Shown: positions 12,857 to 25,432 of the stretch, piece by piece
Position numbering within the stretch: the first letter of the stretch is position 1
How the letters are laid out: the number at the start of each line of letters is the position of its first letter
Source of the DNA: Cyathus striatus
Taxonomy: Eukaryota; Basidiomycota; Agaricomycetes; Agaricales; Nidulariaceae
Length of the DNA stretch: 64,000 nt
Assembly: GCA_025738555.1 (NCBI GenBank)
Contig: JAOVFP010000004.1
Location: forward strand, 1,054,001-1,118,000
Direction of reading: 5' to 3'
Notes under the pieces: generated by a model
What the model was told of the DNA's origin: nothing
Seen by the model: the letters and a program-made list of their open reading frames with translations, nothing else
Databases searched by the model: none
Program-made: the position numbers and the translations under genes

Positions 12857-13987
12857 CTACCTTCTGCTTCCCCACGTTCCATTCTTCCGCCTCGCATCCT
12901 TAGTGTTCTCACCTTTATCAGCCTCGGACAACGGCTTGCTACCTATCGTCGGCGCACACAGCAGCACCTGCACGAGCACTAAGTCAGGCGATACAACCAT
13001 GCTTGGGTTTGTGCCTACAACAGCGCTTCTCGATTCGGGAACGGACCGATTTACAGAAACAGGGTCCGTGAGGATCAGCATAATGTGTAGAGTACCGGCA
13101 GGGGAATGAGGGGAGATGCCAAAGACTGAGAATTCATACCCCACAGGTGGTGAGGAAAGTGGATGACTTCCCGCAGGGTTTAGAAACCCAGATTATTTTT
13201 CTAAACGTTAAGCGAGTGGCGCTCGGCTAATCTAGGTCTGCGTTTCTAACCATAGCACATTTTCTCACAGACTTTCGATGTCGTTTCTAAATTTCATCAA
13301 TGCTGTTGTAATCTTATCATATGTTTATCTTTTCATCTATTCACAACAATATTGCTTTTACCTGTCTTGTCATGACTGAATCTTTCAAATATTCTGTAAA
13401 CTAAATAATACATATGTGCATGCTAGCCTGATGTAGCCTTTTCTCTGGTGTAAGTATTGTTCTTTCCCATAGTCAAGAACATCAATGGCACTGTGGACCG
13501 GTTTTCTTAAAAATAAGTATGCAGTGATATGTTGATTGCACAGATAGTCAATGTGATGAATAAGTACACGAAAGAACACGACATAGAGCTGACTACATTG
13601 CCAATTATACTGTGAATATGTCATACGAGGGAAGGAAGGACATCGTATACAGTAGTGCGAATCTTGAGATGATACGTCCCTGCAGGGATTTTGACATCGG
13701 AGATTGAAAATGCGTTTAGAGGAGGGCGTTTAGAACTAGAAGAGAGGGGGGGGGCCTCTTCCAGATTATTATCTAGAAAGAGGTCGGTTTCAAGATCAGC
13801 TGTCAAAGTAAACCGATTTGGACATCGGCATCACGGCCAATCTCGCTTAAGACATTTAGAAATTTAATCTAGATTTCTAAACGCTGCGGGAAGTCATCCA
13901 GTAACGCGCTAGGAATAGTCGGCGGAGGAGTGAGTTCTTGAGCGCCAAGCTAAAAGCAGCATACGGTAATAGTCCTACTCAATTGTA
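12857..13987 (-). pseudogene. Decayed family, block B, split by a TIR element
   Basis: The stretch 12857-13158 plus 13902-13987 is collinear with 46385-46752. Shared landmarks are 'accttctgcttc', 'cgtcggcgca.ac.gcagcac', 'cagaaacaggg.ccgtga', 'ataccccacaggtggtgagga' and, after the insertion, 'gtcggcggagga'. The minus-strand reading GTLHIMLILTDPVSVN resembles the reading at 46.6 kb. The element 13159-13901 separates the halves. No complete frame survives, and the product is unknown. Confidence 0.5.
13159..13901. mobile_element. 743-bp non-autonomous TIR element (TA target)
   Basis: Terminal inverted repeats of about 57 bp open with TGGATGACTTCCCGCAG at both ends and also share 'TTTAGAAA', 'AGATTA', 'TTTCTAAA' and 'TTAAGCGAG' in order. 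On the right a TA follows the repeat (13902-13903); the left TA is degraded. The paralogous stretch at 46.67 kb has the uninterrupted site with a single TA, which fixes the insertion point. No transposase frame is present. It includes a run of nine G near 13747. A TA target suggests mobilisation by a Tc1/mariner-type enzyme (inference). Confidence 0.82.
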
Positions 13988-15482
13988 CTTTGCTTATTTC
14001 CTGCTTATTTTTCTGGTCCTACGCGAGAGACCCTGATATTATGCGGTGCACTGATGCCAAGTAAAGGGCGAGTACGGTGTTCCAGAGCCGCATGCTTTTT
14101 CAAATTTGCTCAGCACTCGGCGCTCAGTGTTAAGCGCAAATCATTGATCGATCCCTACTATGGTTATGTGACGAGTAACTGCTCCGTCACGCTAGTATCA
14201 CCTTGCTGTCGTCGTTCAACATTCAACCACAGCGCGTTCAACTCTGCAAGGTTCTCCATCGTCAAATCCTCAGGCCCAGGGCAGGAAGTTGGGGACAAGT
14301 TGAACGTTCGAGGTATGTACAAGTGCATAATTACTGTCATACGGACATACACTAATGCCTATCGATTCACCATTAGCTACACATAATCAATGCAACTATG
14401 TTGCTACTACGCCGGAGCGACGCCGTTGCCATCATCTCACGCTCGCTGATGGTCTGTCTGTACTACCGCCATCTCCCTTGATATAAACAGCACGAATAGG
14501 TGTGCCATACGGCAGGTTTGGATAGTAGATCATTATCGTCAAGTCTGCAGGGTATATGTCATATACATGGGACCTGGAAGTTGGGACTGGCCGAATATTC
14601 GAAGTACGTACGGGTGTATACGTATTATAAACTCACTGATCAAAAGCATCCACCTGCTTAGATGTTGTTCGGGCTAGCTGACAGGTTTCCTATCTTACCG
14701 ACCTCATCATCCCTTCGCATATCCCTCAGTGTGAACAACGCAAAGGAGCCTTGGCAGCGAGCAACCTCGCCATCTCCCCCATTCTATACACCTACCGTGC
14801 TCGAGTATCAAGTGGCGATGAAGAGGCGAAGAAGGCTAGGATTGTAGTTATGAATATGATTGGGTTGGATTCTAGTAAAGTTGATTACATGTACGCTGGT
14901 AAGACCATTGACTATCAACCACCATACTAACCCACTACCCCCTACTCAAAACATAGAATTCCTCTCATACTGTGGCAGTCTCCTCCCCACCCCCTAATGT
15001 TCAAGCAATCCCATCGGCTACGCATCTTTCTGGCCCTCGCATAGTGTCCTCCTCATCCAGCTCAACCCCACCTCCTACCCCTCCTCCGGTACCCAATTCG
15101 ACAACTCCACAGCATACCCCAAACGTCCCCACTTCCAGGAGGCCATATATATCGCAGAAAGGGATGGAGTTGCGGATGGGGTAGGCTGTGAAGGTGTATG
15201 TGGGAGGGATGGGGCACGGAGCCATGCTTGGAATAGGCTACGAAGGCGTATGTGGGGGAAATGAAGCTTGGGTAGTTGGAGGCGAGTTTGCATGTCTGGA
15301 GGGACTGGTGAAGTATGAACTGAGCGACTCGAGCGAGCCGCTGTTATATTAATGTTGCAATATTCTGTAGTTCATTTTAAGTAGTCCATGAAATGAGAAA
15401 TTTTGAATTCATAGTGGTGCGTCTTTGAATAAGGTGGTGCTCAGCCTGATCAGGTTTATCATTTCTGCTATCGAAATCTCTA
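13988..15482. other. No gene recognised; small imperfect tandem repeat
   Basis: Short frames only. A Pro/Ser-rich plus frame at 14972-15184 is low complexity. Two imperfect direct copies (about 52-base period) of 'taggct..gaagg.gtatgtggg' lie at 15182-15275. Parts may be more debris of the block A-E family, but I could not align them firmly. Confidence 0.35.
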
Positions 15483-17081
15483 CTACATGCTAGGTGGCTG
15501 TATGTAGTGATTGACCATATCTGCGAAAACAGACCAACCAATGCGTGCACTCAGTTTGGGCTGCCCAATACCAATATAGATACTCTCGCACAGTGCCACG
15601 GCCTCGGGTGTACCAAAAAGAAGAAGGTCAGGTCTGTCGTATTCTTCTAACAACTCATCAATGACCTTTTCATCTGCGTTAATAAGACGATCGCTTCCAC
15701 CATACTTTTCTGGAGTTGAATACAGATCGATGCGACGGGCACCACTTGGTAAAAGAATACCCTTCTGCCTCCGAATACGATGAAGTTGATTTTCAAAGAC
15801 AACTTCATTCAGACGCTCCTGAACAATTCGTCCCCATAGCCAGTATGAAATCATCCTAGAATTGTCATATCAGATGAAATAGTAGCGAAAAACTCAAAAT
15901 GAACTTACGAATGAATCTCGTCTGTGTCAACATAGCCCGAAGCAACCTTCCCAGACTTATACTCATATACAACATTCCCGAGTTCCTTCTCCCAGATTGG
16001 TCGCCAACCACGCTCACGTGTAATGTTATATGTACTCTTCACTGCTTTAAACGCAGGAAGTTGATCGTCTGGTAGAAATGGCTGAAATCGCTGTCTGAAT
16101 AATGAATTTAATGTAAGTATAATACAGTTCCAGTGGTAAAGACATGCAAACCTCATAGTGGTGACAAGGGAAATAAGTAAGCCGAGTTCTGTTCCCTTGT
16201 CTCCTGTTACTGTCAAAGGCATACCTATTCGAAGAAATAAATGAGAACAGATACAGAAATAACGGTAAATAAAATGCTAACCTCCTTTATCTTTGACGAG
16301 ACGAAGAAATAGTGCTGGTGGAAGTTGCTGGATCCGAGCATTTGGCATAGCATAAAGGGAAAGCTCCATATGGCTGTACTTATCAACAATCCCCCATACT
16401 GCGATACCCATACAATTGATAAGTTTCTCATGCCCGTCAACGCACCACTCCTCATTCGGACCAATCGACCAGATACCATGATTATGAACCTTCCGTGTTC
16501 TTGGATGGCGGGCATCTGTACCTTCAGGATTCTGGAGTCGCCTCAAAGCCAAAACTTCATGCCTTGTTAAAGTATCATAGTACAGTTATAAATAAACAAA
16601 ATGAACTCGTACCTTGGGATATGGACAGATTTATGTCCTAGCTTCTCTTTGACAAGACGACCTCCCCATCTTCCTGCGGGATCATCTTGTGTAATAAGCT
16701 CAACAGCTTGTTCTTTCTGATCTAAGGTAAGGCCATTGCGTCGTGATGTCAGTATGCCAAACTCTTTCATATACTTTTGAACAGTTCGAAGCCTTGTTCG
16801 TAACTAAGTACAAATTCATATATATATGAATAATAATTGACATACGCTATTTGAACTCTATGATCCTTCTTGAGATGATCTGGAATGTCTCGTTGGAGAA
16901 TTCCTGCATTGACATAGTTTTGAAGAATATCTGCGAGGTTTGGAAGCTCTTTATCTAGTAGGTATTTAGTACTCATTTTAAAAACGATATACACTAAAAT
17001 CAACTTACAGATTGGGCAATTGCGATGCTGATTTGCACCAGAGGTAGGTTGATCTGCCTTGCATTGTCGTCTTTTGGACAT
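15483..17081 (-). CDS. Integrase-core (DDE) protein, intact seven-exon gene
   Basis: Exons 17009-17081, 16846-16954, 16613-16792, 16282-16562, 16152-16224, 15909-16094 and 15483-15855 join without any frame problem to 424 residues. All introns are GT-AG and 48-58 bp. An N-terminal helix-rich part (TVQKYMKEFGI, then GRWGGRLVKEKLG) is followed by WCVDGHEKL, the hallmark 'DGH' start of the agaricomycete integrase core. The candidate triad is D163 (VDGH), D223 (TGDKGTE) and E266 (ITRERGW), followed by YKSGK, LPSGARRIDLYSTPEKYGG. The fold is that of retroviral-type/rve integrases, which cut and join DNA. No reverse transcriptase, LTR or clear terminal inverted repeat flanks it. It is either a domesticated gene or an intron-rich DNA transposon whose ends I could not see. 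Family recognised from memory; the role is inferred. Confidence 0.85.
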
Positions 17082-17229
17082 AACGCTTGGAGCGCCTGTA
17101 GCACAGTTGGTGAGTGAGAATACGGTGCAATGAGATCGTTACAAAAGCTTGTGAGAGTAGAATGGTGGGATATCGTTGTGACAAAAGATAAGGAGGTTCT
17201 TTTATATCCTGTACAGATCTATACATTCT

Positions 17230-17853
17230 GAAGAGGTAATAAATTAGCTCATCGCGAATATAGGTTTTATGCTTGGCATACTAAGTTGAATTGCAAATTC
17301 ATCCATAGGCCTGGCTATGTCTAGATGCAATGAAGAATAAATCGATGAAGGCGATTTCAAAGGGAATAACTGAGGTCCCGGTCATGCTTGGTAGACGCAG
17401 TTGGCGACTGCAAGGAAGTAAAATCTAGATCAAGATAAAGTGAAAGGTGCTAATGGCTCCGTTTCGCGTACATGGTACACCTCCATTGCACCTCCGCAGT
17501 CATGGAAAAACCGTTTTTAAATTTCATATGAGATGGCTAGAGTGAAGCCAGATGCCTCTATACAACGATGTGTAAGTCCCCATCGATGGCTAGTGTGAAG
17601 CCAGATGCCTCGAAACGATGTGTAAGTCACATCCAATTTTATGCGACACAACACGACTATTTTTTTTCTGCTCTAGACATTATCACGAATTCCTTGTCTC
17701 TAGCAACGCTGCTAAACCAAGTAGCTCTAGAATAAATTCATGTAGCCTAGAGTAAGTCTATGAGACTTTGAAGTTCACAACTATTTCTTAGAACTTATTC
17801 CTTTTTGCATGCTATTCAATATATGCGTTACTTGGGGGGTACTGTGGGGAGGC
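17230..17853. other. Divergent intergenic region
   Basis: It separates the minus-strand integrase gene from the plus-strand alpha-kinase gene, so it should carry both promoters. Apart from the tandem repeat at 17532 I see no structured feature. Confidence 0.5.
17532..17634. repeat. Two-copy direct tandem repeat, about 53 bp
   Basis: Copies begin at 17532 and 17585. Both read 'gatggctag.gtgaagccagatgcct' and end with 'acgatgtgtaagtc'; the second lost a few bases in the middle. The repeat lies about 400 bp before the alpha-kinase ATG. A regulatory role is possible but unsupported. Confidence 0.8.
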
Positions 17854-17860
17854 TATAAAA
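17854..17860 (+). promoter_or_regulatory. TATA box of the alpha-kinase gene
   Basis: TATAAAA lies about 190 bases before the ATG at 18045. An intron in the 5' untranslated region (donor GTATGT at 17982, acceptor ending 18044) removes 63 of those bases, leaving a short leader. The acceptor CATAG directly abuts the ATG. Confidence 0.55.
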
Positions 17861-18044
17861 TGATCTAAGTTATGAATCAAACATAAAAATACTCCTCGCA
17901 CACTCCAGGCCATCTGTTATCCCTCGATCTTGCCATTTCCATTCACTATCGAAGTTTTTCCAAAAGAAACTAAGATCGAGGTATGTCACTTGAATATTGA
18001 AGTAATTTTGGACGCTGCTAATACTATTTCATGATATCACATAG

Positions 18045-20593
18045 ATGCCTCATTGTACTGGCTGCTCTGAATCTTTCAGGTTCTTGGAAGGAGAACGATG
18101 TGATCCCTGCCTTGAGTCACCATCCAATCCGAAGCCTAGAGACGAGTGGCCTAATTGTATTGACTGTGGCCGTCGATTTGAGTTCCTCAAAAATTCCCAG
18201 TGTGGGAGATGCAAGGAGCGTGACGACACTAGAAACATGCCTCCGCCTGCATCTATTGCTCCGACGTTGAACTATGAACAGGCTCTTCCTGTAGCATCCT
18301 CAGAACCTCACTCTACCAATCGTGACTTCCACCATGCAATGTCTAATCCTGCCAATCCTTGAACTCATGGCACATCTCAAGCACCCTATTTCAACCCATA
18401 TCAGCAATCCCAGCGTCAACATGATGAAATTGATGTAAGTTATTTATTATATTACATATAACCTAAAGCTTACTTGATATTAGCCTCGTGTTCAGAGTGC
18501 ACAAGCAGTCTTTAGAGATTTTCAGAATGGTTTCACTGATGCTGTACAAAGAGCGCCATCTCAGATGAGAGTAGCTCAACCCAAATATCGAGGTGCTGAA
18601 TCTGGAACTTCAAGAGCTGCTCCCAGAATCAATGTGGTAGTAAGTCTCTATTTATTTCATCTAGTAGTATTTTTTCTAACGAAGCTCCAGGTGAGAAAAA
18701 TAGTTAATCGCTATAATAAAAGTCTAGCTACTACATTTGATGCTCAAATGGTTGCTTATGAGGAGACTCGGCCATGGGAATTTATAGTAAAGAGCATATT
18801 GGCCTGGTTAGATGGTATATACAGCAAGGAACACCGTTATCGTCTGCGGTCTTGGTTAGATTAATTTAATTATATGTTCATCAACACATTACTGATTTAT
18901 ATATGCATTCTAGTGATGATTTCTCAATTTGGTACAACCACTGCCGAGTTGCAATCCATTCAATCTCTAGAGAAGAGGGAGCGACACTTAGAGACGTCTG
19001 GAAGGCATCTATTTCACAGCCTGGTCTTCTTGTTCAAAATAAGCACATGAAGACCTTGACACTTGAGCTAGATGTATATGTTAACTTTCCACCAAAAGTT
19101 GAAGATGCTGACTTTAATACTGGTGATACGGTATGTTGTAATTCATTTTTATTCATAACAAACATTAATATTCGTCAAGGTATATGAATATAATGTAAAC
19201 TCAAAGCGTAAAAATCATCAATATCTCACAGAAACAGGGAGTGTACTTCATCCTCCCAAACGTATGTGATTCTTCTGATTATGGTGAGTCTATTAACGTA
19301 ATCTATCAGGTTTAAATGCGGGGACTGGTGCTCACGTGTATGCAACAAATATTGTATCGATTGCAAACTCAAAGCCTAACACTGATCAGGAATGTTTTAT
19401 TGTTAAGAAGCTCACAGTATCTCTTGTAGGATCACCAGTTGAAGCTGTATGGGATGAAACTGTAGAATCATCCACTGTTCTGATTGACAAGACTGAGTTC
19501 AGCTCTGGGAAGACGAAGAGAGCTTACAAAGTGAGTACCGTTTTACATAATCCAAAATAATGTAGTAGCATTTCAAAACTGAAATATTTATATAGCTACG
19601 CTTTATGCATTCCGGAACATACTATGCTGCAAAATCATTTTACGAAATTGGTTCATTTAGTTTTCCTTCAAATGCCGAGAATATTCAGCATCTAAATGAA
19701 GAGCTTATTCGGCAATTGACAATCAAAGATGCAATATCTGAATTTATGACGGCTACTGAACAGAATAATATAGCAGTGCATGGTAAGGTTTTCTTATTGA
19801 ATTATTAATTAGTGCTTGCTGACGACACTTACCTAAAGACTTGCAAATAGCTGATGCATTCTTGATCCAAGTCTGCGAGGGACCAGACATTGGTAGATGC
19901 TGGCTTGTAGATCGTCTTTTGAACTTCCGAAAAATGAGGAAGTTCTCTGGAACTGACACTGCAGGAGCCAACCTCGATTTTGCAGGGATGACGTGCGATG
20001 CATTTGCACACTTCATGCTTGTTAATTCAGGTTTGGAGTTCGTACCTGTCGACATTCAGGGTCTGTCCTTTCAATTAATTTATATTCTGCCATACATATA
20101 CTTATTCTAATTTTTTGGTTACAATGACAGGTATCGACACAGAAGTATTCAGCGGAGGTGTACCTACTGCGAATACCATCACTCTCCTTGATATAATGGC
20201 ACACAGGTACGAATATTTGGTTAAGAATACATATTAACAATTCTAATAACAATTACAAAAGTAAACTAGGTACTATGGGGCTCGGTGACAATGGTTGTGA
20301 AGGAATGAAGGTATTTTGCATGCAGCATAAATGCAATAGCGTGTGCAAAAAGCTCAAACTTTCCCCATCTATGGAGCTTATCACTGAAATTGATAATATT
20401 GAGCTCGAAGGTTAGATGTTATAGTTCTTACGGTATCGTATCCATGCTCACTATTATCCCCTCAGAACTTGATAGCGTAACACACACAAGTGATAATGCA
20501 TCAATTGAGGAAAATGCGGACAGTTTGAATGGTGGGGAACATAACGACGACGAGGACCCCAATGAATTAGATGGCGGTGATAAGGAAGATTGA
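18045..20593 (+). pseudogene. Alpha-type protein kinase with paired zinc ribbons; one in-frame TGA
   Basis: Atypical Ser/Thr kinase of the MHCK/EF2K alpha-kinase family, greatly expanded in mushrooms. Exon 1 (18045-18434) encodes two short Cys ribbons (CTGCSESFRF...CDPC and CIDCGRRFEF...CGRC). Later exons read 18484-18639, 18691 to about 18854, from about 18914 and on to 20593. The kinase core shows AAKSFYEIG (nucleotide-binding Lys), ADAFLIQVCEG, DAFAHFMLVNSG, FVPVDIQG (catalytic Asp), GLGDNGCEG (Gly loop) and HKCNSVCKKLKL (zinc-binding Cys pair), then an acidic tail. At 18360-18362 exon 1 is interrupted by TGA; the same frame continues in coding-like fashion (THGTSQAPYFNPYQQ) to a good donor at 18435. 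The kinase half would be lost unless the stop is an assembly error, polymorphism or read through. The splice near 18854-18914 is uncertain. Confidence 0.8.
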
Positions 20594-22150
20594 TCAGTTT
20601 TTATAAGTTTGCAAAAGATCACACCTGATTTCATAGTTCAGTTTACATGCAATATAATCTATTAGATATATCATATATGTAGACAGCATGTAGACAACAT
20701 ATATTATAGGATGTACATGACAGGTTCATGATCATTTGACTTTCACTATCCTTAATTTTCCCCATGAGAACACGAAGAATGAAAAACGCAAACAAAAAGC
20801 CTGAATGAAAGATGTCGGACACGGGGGAGGAAGAAAAACAGTGTCCTTCGTGCAGGTGTACTCTGTCGCTCGCTAGGAATATTAGCAAGTAGAACCATCA
20901 AAATCAACGACATCACGTAGTACAAGTTGGGAACAGGACAGCAAACATGGGGCATCGACTGAGACTGAGACTAGGTGAACATGCATGGAAGCACACCTTC
21001 GAATGTCTAACAGTACACACACCTCTGAACCGAAACACATCCGTAAATCGAACATATACCACTGTAGGAGTAGGAGCATTCAACGCACTTGATAACCCAT
21101 GGCCGCGAACGTGTGGTGCACTTCACGAAAACGGGATCGGTGCCATACATGATGCCACGCTACCAGAGTCACACCCAAGAAGCTCCCCCAAATGACCTGG
21201 ACACCCAGCACCCAGTTGCAGTGCTCATTGTTGTGAATGAGGATAATGGCGAAGATGGATGTGGGGTGGGTAGAGCTTGGAGCGAGCAAGACTGAAAGCA
21301 AGATCACAGTAGTCGAACAAACAGTCTTGAAGGAAGAGATGATTTGAGGCCTAGAGAGTAAAGGAAGTAGAACAAAAGCAAGAGCGATGTTCGCTGAAAT
21401 GAATTCAAGCTAGCAGCAGCGCGAGTGTCCGCAGACTAATAGTAAGATGCTACAGCACATAGATGAAGTCACGTGGTATATTGTATGATCAAGCAATCAC
21501 CCGATTGCTCGTGGATTTCGCTTACCACAGAACCGCTAAGCCTTGATGAAATTTGAAAAAGCATGCGGTTCTGGAACACCGTAGGCGAGACATTTAAAGC
21601 GGAGACTGAAATAGCGTACGTGAGCATATGCATACGACCAGCTGGCGATGGACGAAATTTTGACAGGTTGGGCGCATAATGGCGAGTTCACAGAGTGTCT
21701 CTAAGACTCTAAGAATCATGAAGTCATACTCACCGAAGCCATGACTTGAAACAGCGGTCTGAGAACCTATTCAGGAGTAAATCATAGAACTGTGTCGCTT
21801 TCTCTTGACTGTATTGACCCCACCTTCCATATCTTCCCCAATGACTATTTCTAATCAGTCTTCCTTCACTCAGAGTGATTTCTGCGAATCCTAGGGCAGC
21901 GATCTCATCATCTGCATCAGCAAGGAGGATGGCAAGTGCTTCAAGATCTTGGAGAGCTTTCTTGCGAGCCTAGAACTGTTTTGTCAATGATCATGTATGC
22001 TGACCACTGTGATTTCTAGTTCTTGCCATCGTTGTACAGCATCGTTCAAAATGCAAAGCTATCGATTCATGATCATTCATCTGATATCGCTCGGAGACGT
22101 ACATTTCAAAGGCAAGACAGATATTCAAACTCAAATACTTTGCAAAGAAG
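20594..22150. other. No firm gene; hydrophobic minus-strand fragments
   Basis: Minus-strand pieces at 21080-21307 (ILIHNNEHCNWVLGVQVIW) and 20752-20955 (VPNLYYVMSLILMVLLANIP, then SERQSTPARRT) look like transmembrane exons. The former weakly resembles a minus-strand piece at 46.3 kb (VLIAMNEYCTWC). They could be remnants of a multi-helix membrane protein, but I cannot join them in frame. The rest shows nothing. Confidence 0.3.
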
Positions 22151-22152
22151 TA

Positions 22153-23196
22153 CAGTTGGGGTCATGCAAACACCACCAACTTTTTTGGTTGATTTTTTCC
22201 CACAGCCCAGATGACTTCTGACCTCCGAAAACCGTCGGAATAGCATATTTCGAGGGTTAGCTTTTGATTTCCACGAGCCGATTTCGCTCAAACTGATTTT
22301 TTGTATTTTTGACCCAAAAATTTGGCATACGGCCGAAAAAAACAGGTAAAATCTCGGAAATTTCATTTTTGGCATCCTTTCATTAATCTAGTTATGATTC
22401 CGTAAAAATAACCCCCACCGGAGTACCCGTTCTGGCGCTAAAAAATTGTAAGTAACAGGTCATACCTGTGATATACATTGTAAAAAATGCCCAAAAATCC
22501 TTTAAAAGGTATTAAATCTTGCTTAAATGGATTGTATAAAAACACTGCAGCAACAGCAGCAAAACAATGTTACTATAAAGAAATATGTAATCAATAGTAC
22601 TACATACTAATTGCTACAAACTTTAAAGTAATTTCATTAGACAACTATTTTATTCTTGACAAGTCATAGATTCAAAGCCATAAGTGCCCATCAAGAATAT
22701 TGAAGCAGTAACTACTTAGTGGAGTGGACTTGGAGTAGACAGGGGTTGTCAATACATTTAGTCCCCTCTGTAGTCGGAGTTCAGACCAGCGCGCCAACAG
22801 AGCGCACCAAGCTGATAGCCTTGGTCAGCAACCTCTGATGTGTCAGCATGGTAGTATTTCCTTTGTTTGGCGCTTACTTTAAAAAATGTAAGTGCATACT
22901 TATTATTATGTACGTAGTTTTACAGTTTTGAGTCAAAACTTGTGTTTCCTGAGACATTTCAGTTCCCTCCTATGCCGTGATAGGGTCCACGGCCTGAATC
23001 AGGTAGATTTAGACCCTGTAACATGTCAATTTTTTGGTCAAAAATTTTGGCGCACCTATTTTCTCGTGGGAACTTTCCGAAAACATCGTTTTTTGACGTT
23101 TCTGAGGCTGCTGATTCTGAATCTGAAGTCGGTTTGTACCAAAAAATTCGCGTTGTTGAGATATTAAAGTTGGTGGTGTTTGCGTGACCCCAACTG
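22153..23196. mobile_element. 1,044-bp TIR element with TA target duplication
   Basis: The ends are inverted copies: CAGTTGGGGTCAtGCAAACA on the left continues with CCACCAACTTT, and the right end reads the same in reverse complement with one mismatch over 31 bases. TA flanks both sides (22151-22152 and 23197-23198). Internal frames show no transposase, so it is non-autonomous. End sequence and target suggest the Tc1/mariner superfamily. Confidence 0.82.
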
Positions 23197-23317
23197 TACT
23201 TCCAGGGCTTGGCTTAATTTCGGCCGCGCGAACATTCAGGAACACACTCACTTACAGTCATTTACTTATTAAAAAAATAAGCAGGGTTTAAGCAAAGTAC
23301 AATTGAGTAGGACTAAT

Positions 23318-25330
23318 AGATCATATGCACACTTTAAGATGAAGCTTGCGAGATCTGCGGAGGCGTCTATTCAGAGGTAGTAGAGGCGAACTATGCGGAG
23401 ATCCTTGCTCAGTGAGGGTTGGAAAGGGGTAATGCTTGCTTGGGCGTCTGAGCTGCGGAGTCATGCGAGGACGACGAGGGTTCAGCAGAGTCGTTTAGAT
23501 GTGAAGCGTAATGAGGTTCAGCATTTTGCATACTGAGGAGATGTAGGTACATTCCCTCTTGAGGCGCGGAAGGATGGTAGTGTATACAGCGACAGGGGGA
23601 TTGCATCCAAGAAGTGTAGGATAGAACAGGGGGTATAAGACCGCAGAGCCCCAAGTATAAATGTTGATAGGGTGACGAAGCCGTATCCAACCATACAGAG
23701 CGTAACAGCGAAGCCGCCGGTGAGGGAAACAAACTTCAGATTCCAGGATCCAGGTGACCACAGCGAATAGCCACGAGTAAAAGCAACGAACGTGAAAGAT
23801 ACAGTCGAATTAACCTCCCCAGCGTAGTTCAGAGGCACAGGAAGTAGACCTACGAGTAAAATGACACTTTGCAGTAAAACCAACAGCGGCTGCAGCGGGG
23901 CTGGCGGCGAGGATACATAGAGTTTGTTGAAGAACAACGTTAAGCCGATCTGCAGATCACATTCTAGGAGATGTGTTGATAAAGGCTGAGGGTATGCAGA
24001 ACGTGGGCTGTGGTGGTACATACCTGTGGGTGGGTGGTGGACATCGGGAGGGAAAGTACATAGTACTACATAGTCTGTATAGCAGGTATAATCGGGTAGG
24101 CTAGTCCCCTTTTTATAAACCTACATAACAGGTGTACGTCCAGGGGTGGGGGCGAGAGTACTCCCGCTATGTGCGGAACACGAGCGTAGGATTGCGATTG
24201 ATATTGATCCATGTTTGAGGAAGGTGACGCTAGCTGTGAGCACCAGTTCGACCACGAGCCTGCATTCGAACGAAAAGGGTTATACATGCACTTGGACGCC
24301 TTCCCACGTATATGATGGCTTTTCAAAGGCCTAGGTTGGAAGGGCTGCAGATGCGGGTGATCTCGGGTGTTCAGTGCCAAACACAAATGTCTCCGGCTCT
24401 ACAATATCCATATCGGGTAGACAGGACTAGTGGAGAGAACAACCGTCTTGAGGAGCCCGACGGGACGCGGGAGCCATACCAAGTACGTGGTCGACTGAGC
24501 TGCGAAGTGGAGAAACACTGCTCACTCCTGTATGGGATAGGAGGTCATGTACCCCAGCGTCAGGACCAATGGAACCGTAATAGGTATTGCTTTCCCTAGC
24601 ACGAAGAGAATCACTGATCCAACCCAAATGAGACTGGATAAGCCCTGCGAGAGTAGGCTGGTCAAGCACTGGGGTAGGCAGGAAAGCGTTGGAGGTGGAG
24701 GATAAGGTGAGAATACACGATTCGGGAGCACGGTACGGGAGAAGATGGCTGTAAGCCGACATAGCCAACAGCTGGAGAGAAAGGTACAGGAGTTGTTGCT
24801 GGTGTTGTGTGGATGCTTGACGTTTCAAATGTGGTCATACTTGGCGTTTGTACCACCTCTGTACCCTACAGAGCCATAAACATCACGCAGCAGCCAATGT
24901 ACCAGCGAAAGAAGTCGACGCTGACACGATTTGTGCATGCTCACCCTCAGCGCCCTGCCTGCCAGTCGAACCGCTAGCTCCAGATTTCAACGTAAGATTT
25001 CCCAGGTCCTAACCAAGCCTTCGTATCTCACGTGTCACAACACTATGCCTCGTCGACGTCATCGTGAGGGTCCATTGCCGGGACAACCTTCGCGAGGGAG
25101 GGGGATGAAGAGGCTAGAATGATAACATCCATAGTGTTTAGTTGGTTCACCGGCGCCTATTGATATCGGGGTGAAGGGGGTAGGTAGTGTTCACTTTCAT
25201 CCGGGTGCGAAAGGAGGGACGTGCATGTACAACCGTAGGCTTGCACTACGACGAACCTGCGCTCTGACATCGTCAGACATCTTAGTGTCACATTGTTCAA
25301 CGTACTCACCTCGTTATGCATCGACTTAGC
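23318..25330 (-). pseudogene. Decayed membrane-protein-like family, block C
   Basis: Collinear with block D (46757-49640) and, inverted, with block E. The 3' part encodes EPSSSSHDSAAQTPKQALPL, shared with block D as EPSSSSHDPAAQTPKQALPL. Upstream are hydrophobic stretches (LQPLLVLLQSVILLVGLLPV and WNLKFVSLTGGFAVTLCMVG). Further upstream PTPVLDQPTL, SLRARESNT and RSSVDHVLG match PIPVLDRPAL, SLHAREHNT and RSPANHVLD of block E. Frames are interrupted many times. I infer an old multi-exon gene for a membrane protein with a Ser-rich cytoplasmic tail. The family is not recognised. Confidence 0.5.
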
Positions 25331-25432
25331 AATTCCCTAGTGCCCTTCTTCTAAAGTCGGTGTATTTCCCTCTAAGCCTGAATTTGAATGCTTCCAAGTT
25401 GGTGCCGCCAGATCCGGGAAGAAGAGGAGTTA

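Noticed and set aside
23009..23251. Minus-strand frame at the end of the 1,044-bp TIR element
   Set aside because: It runs through the TIR and flank, has no transposase motif, and its composition follows the repeat.
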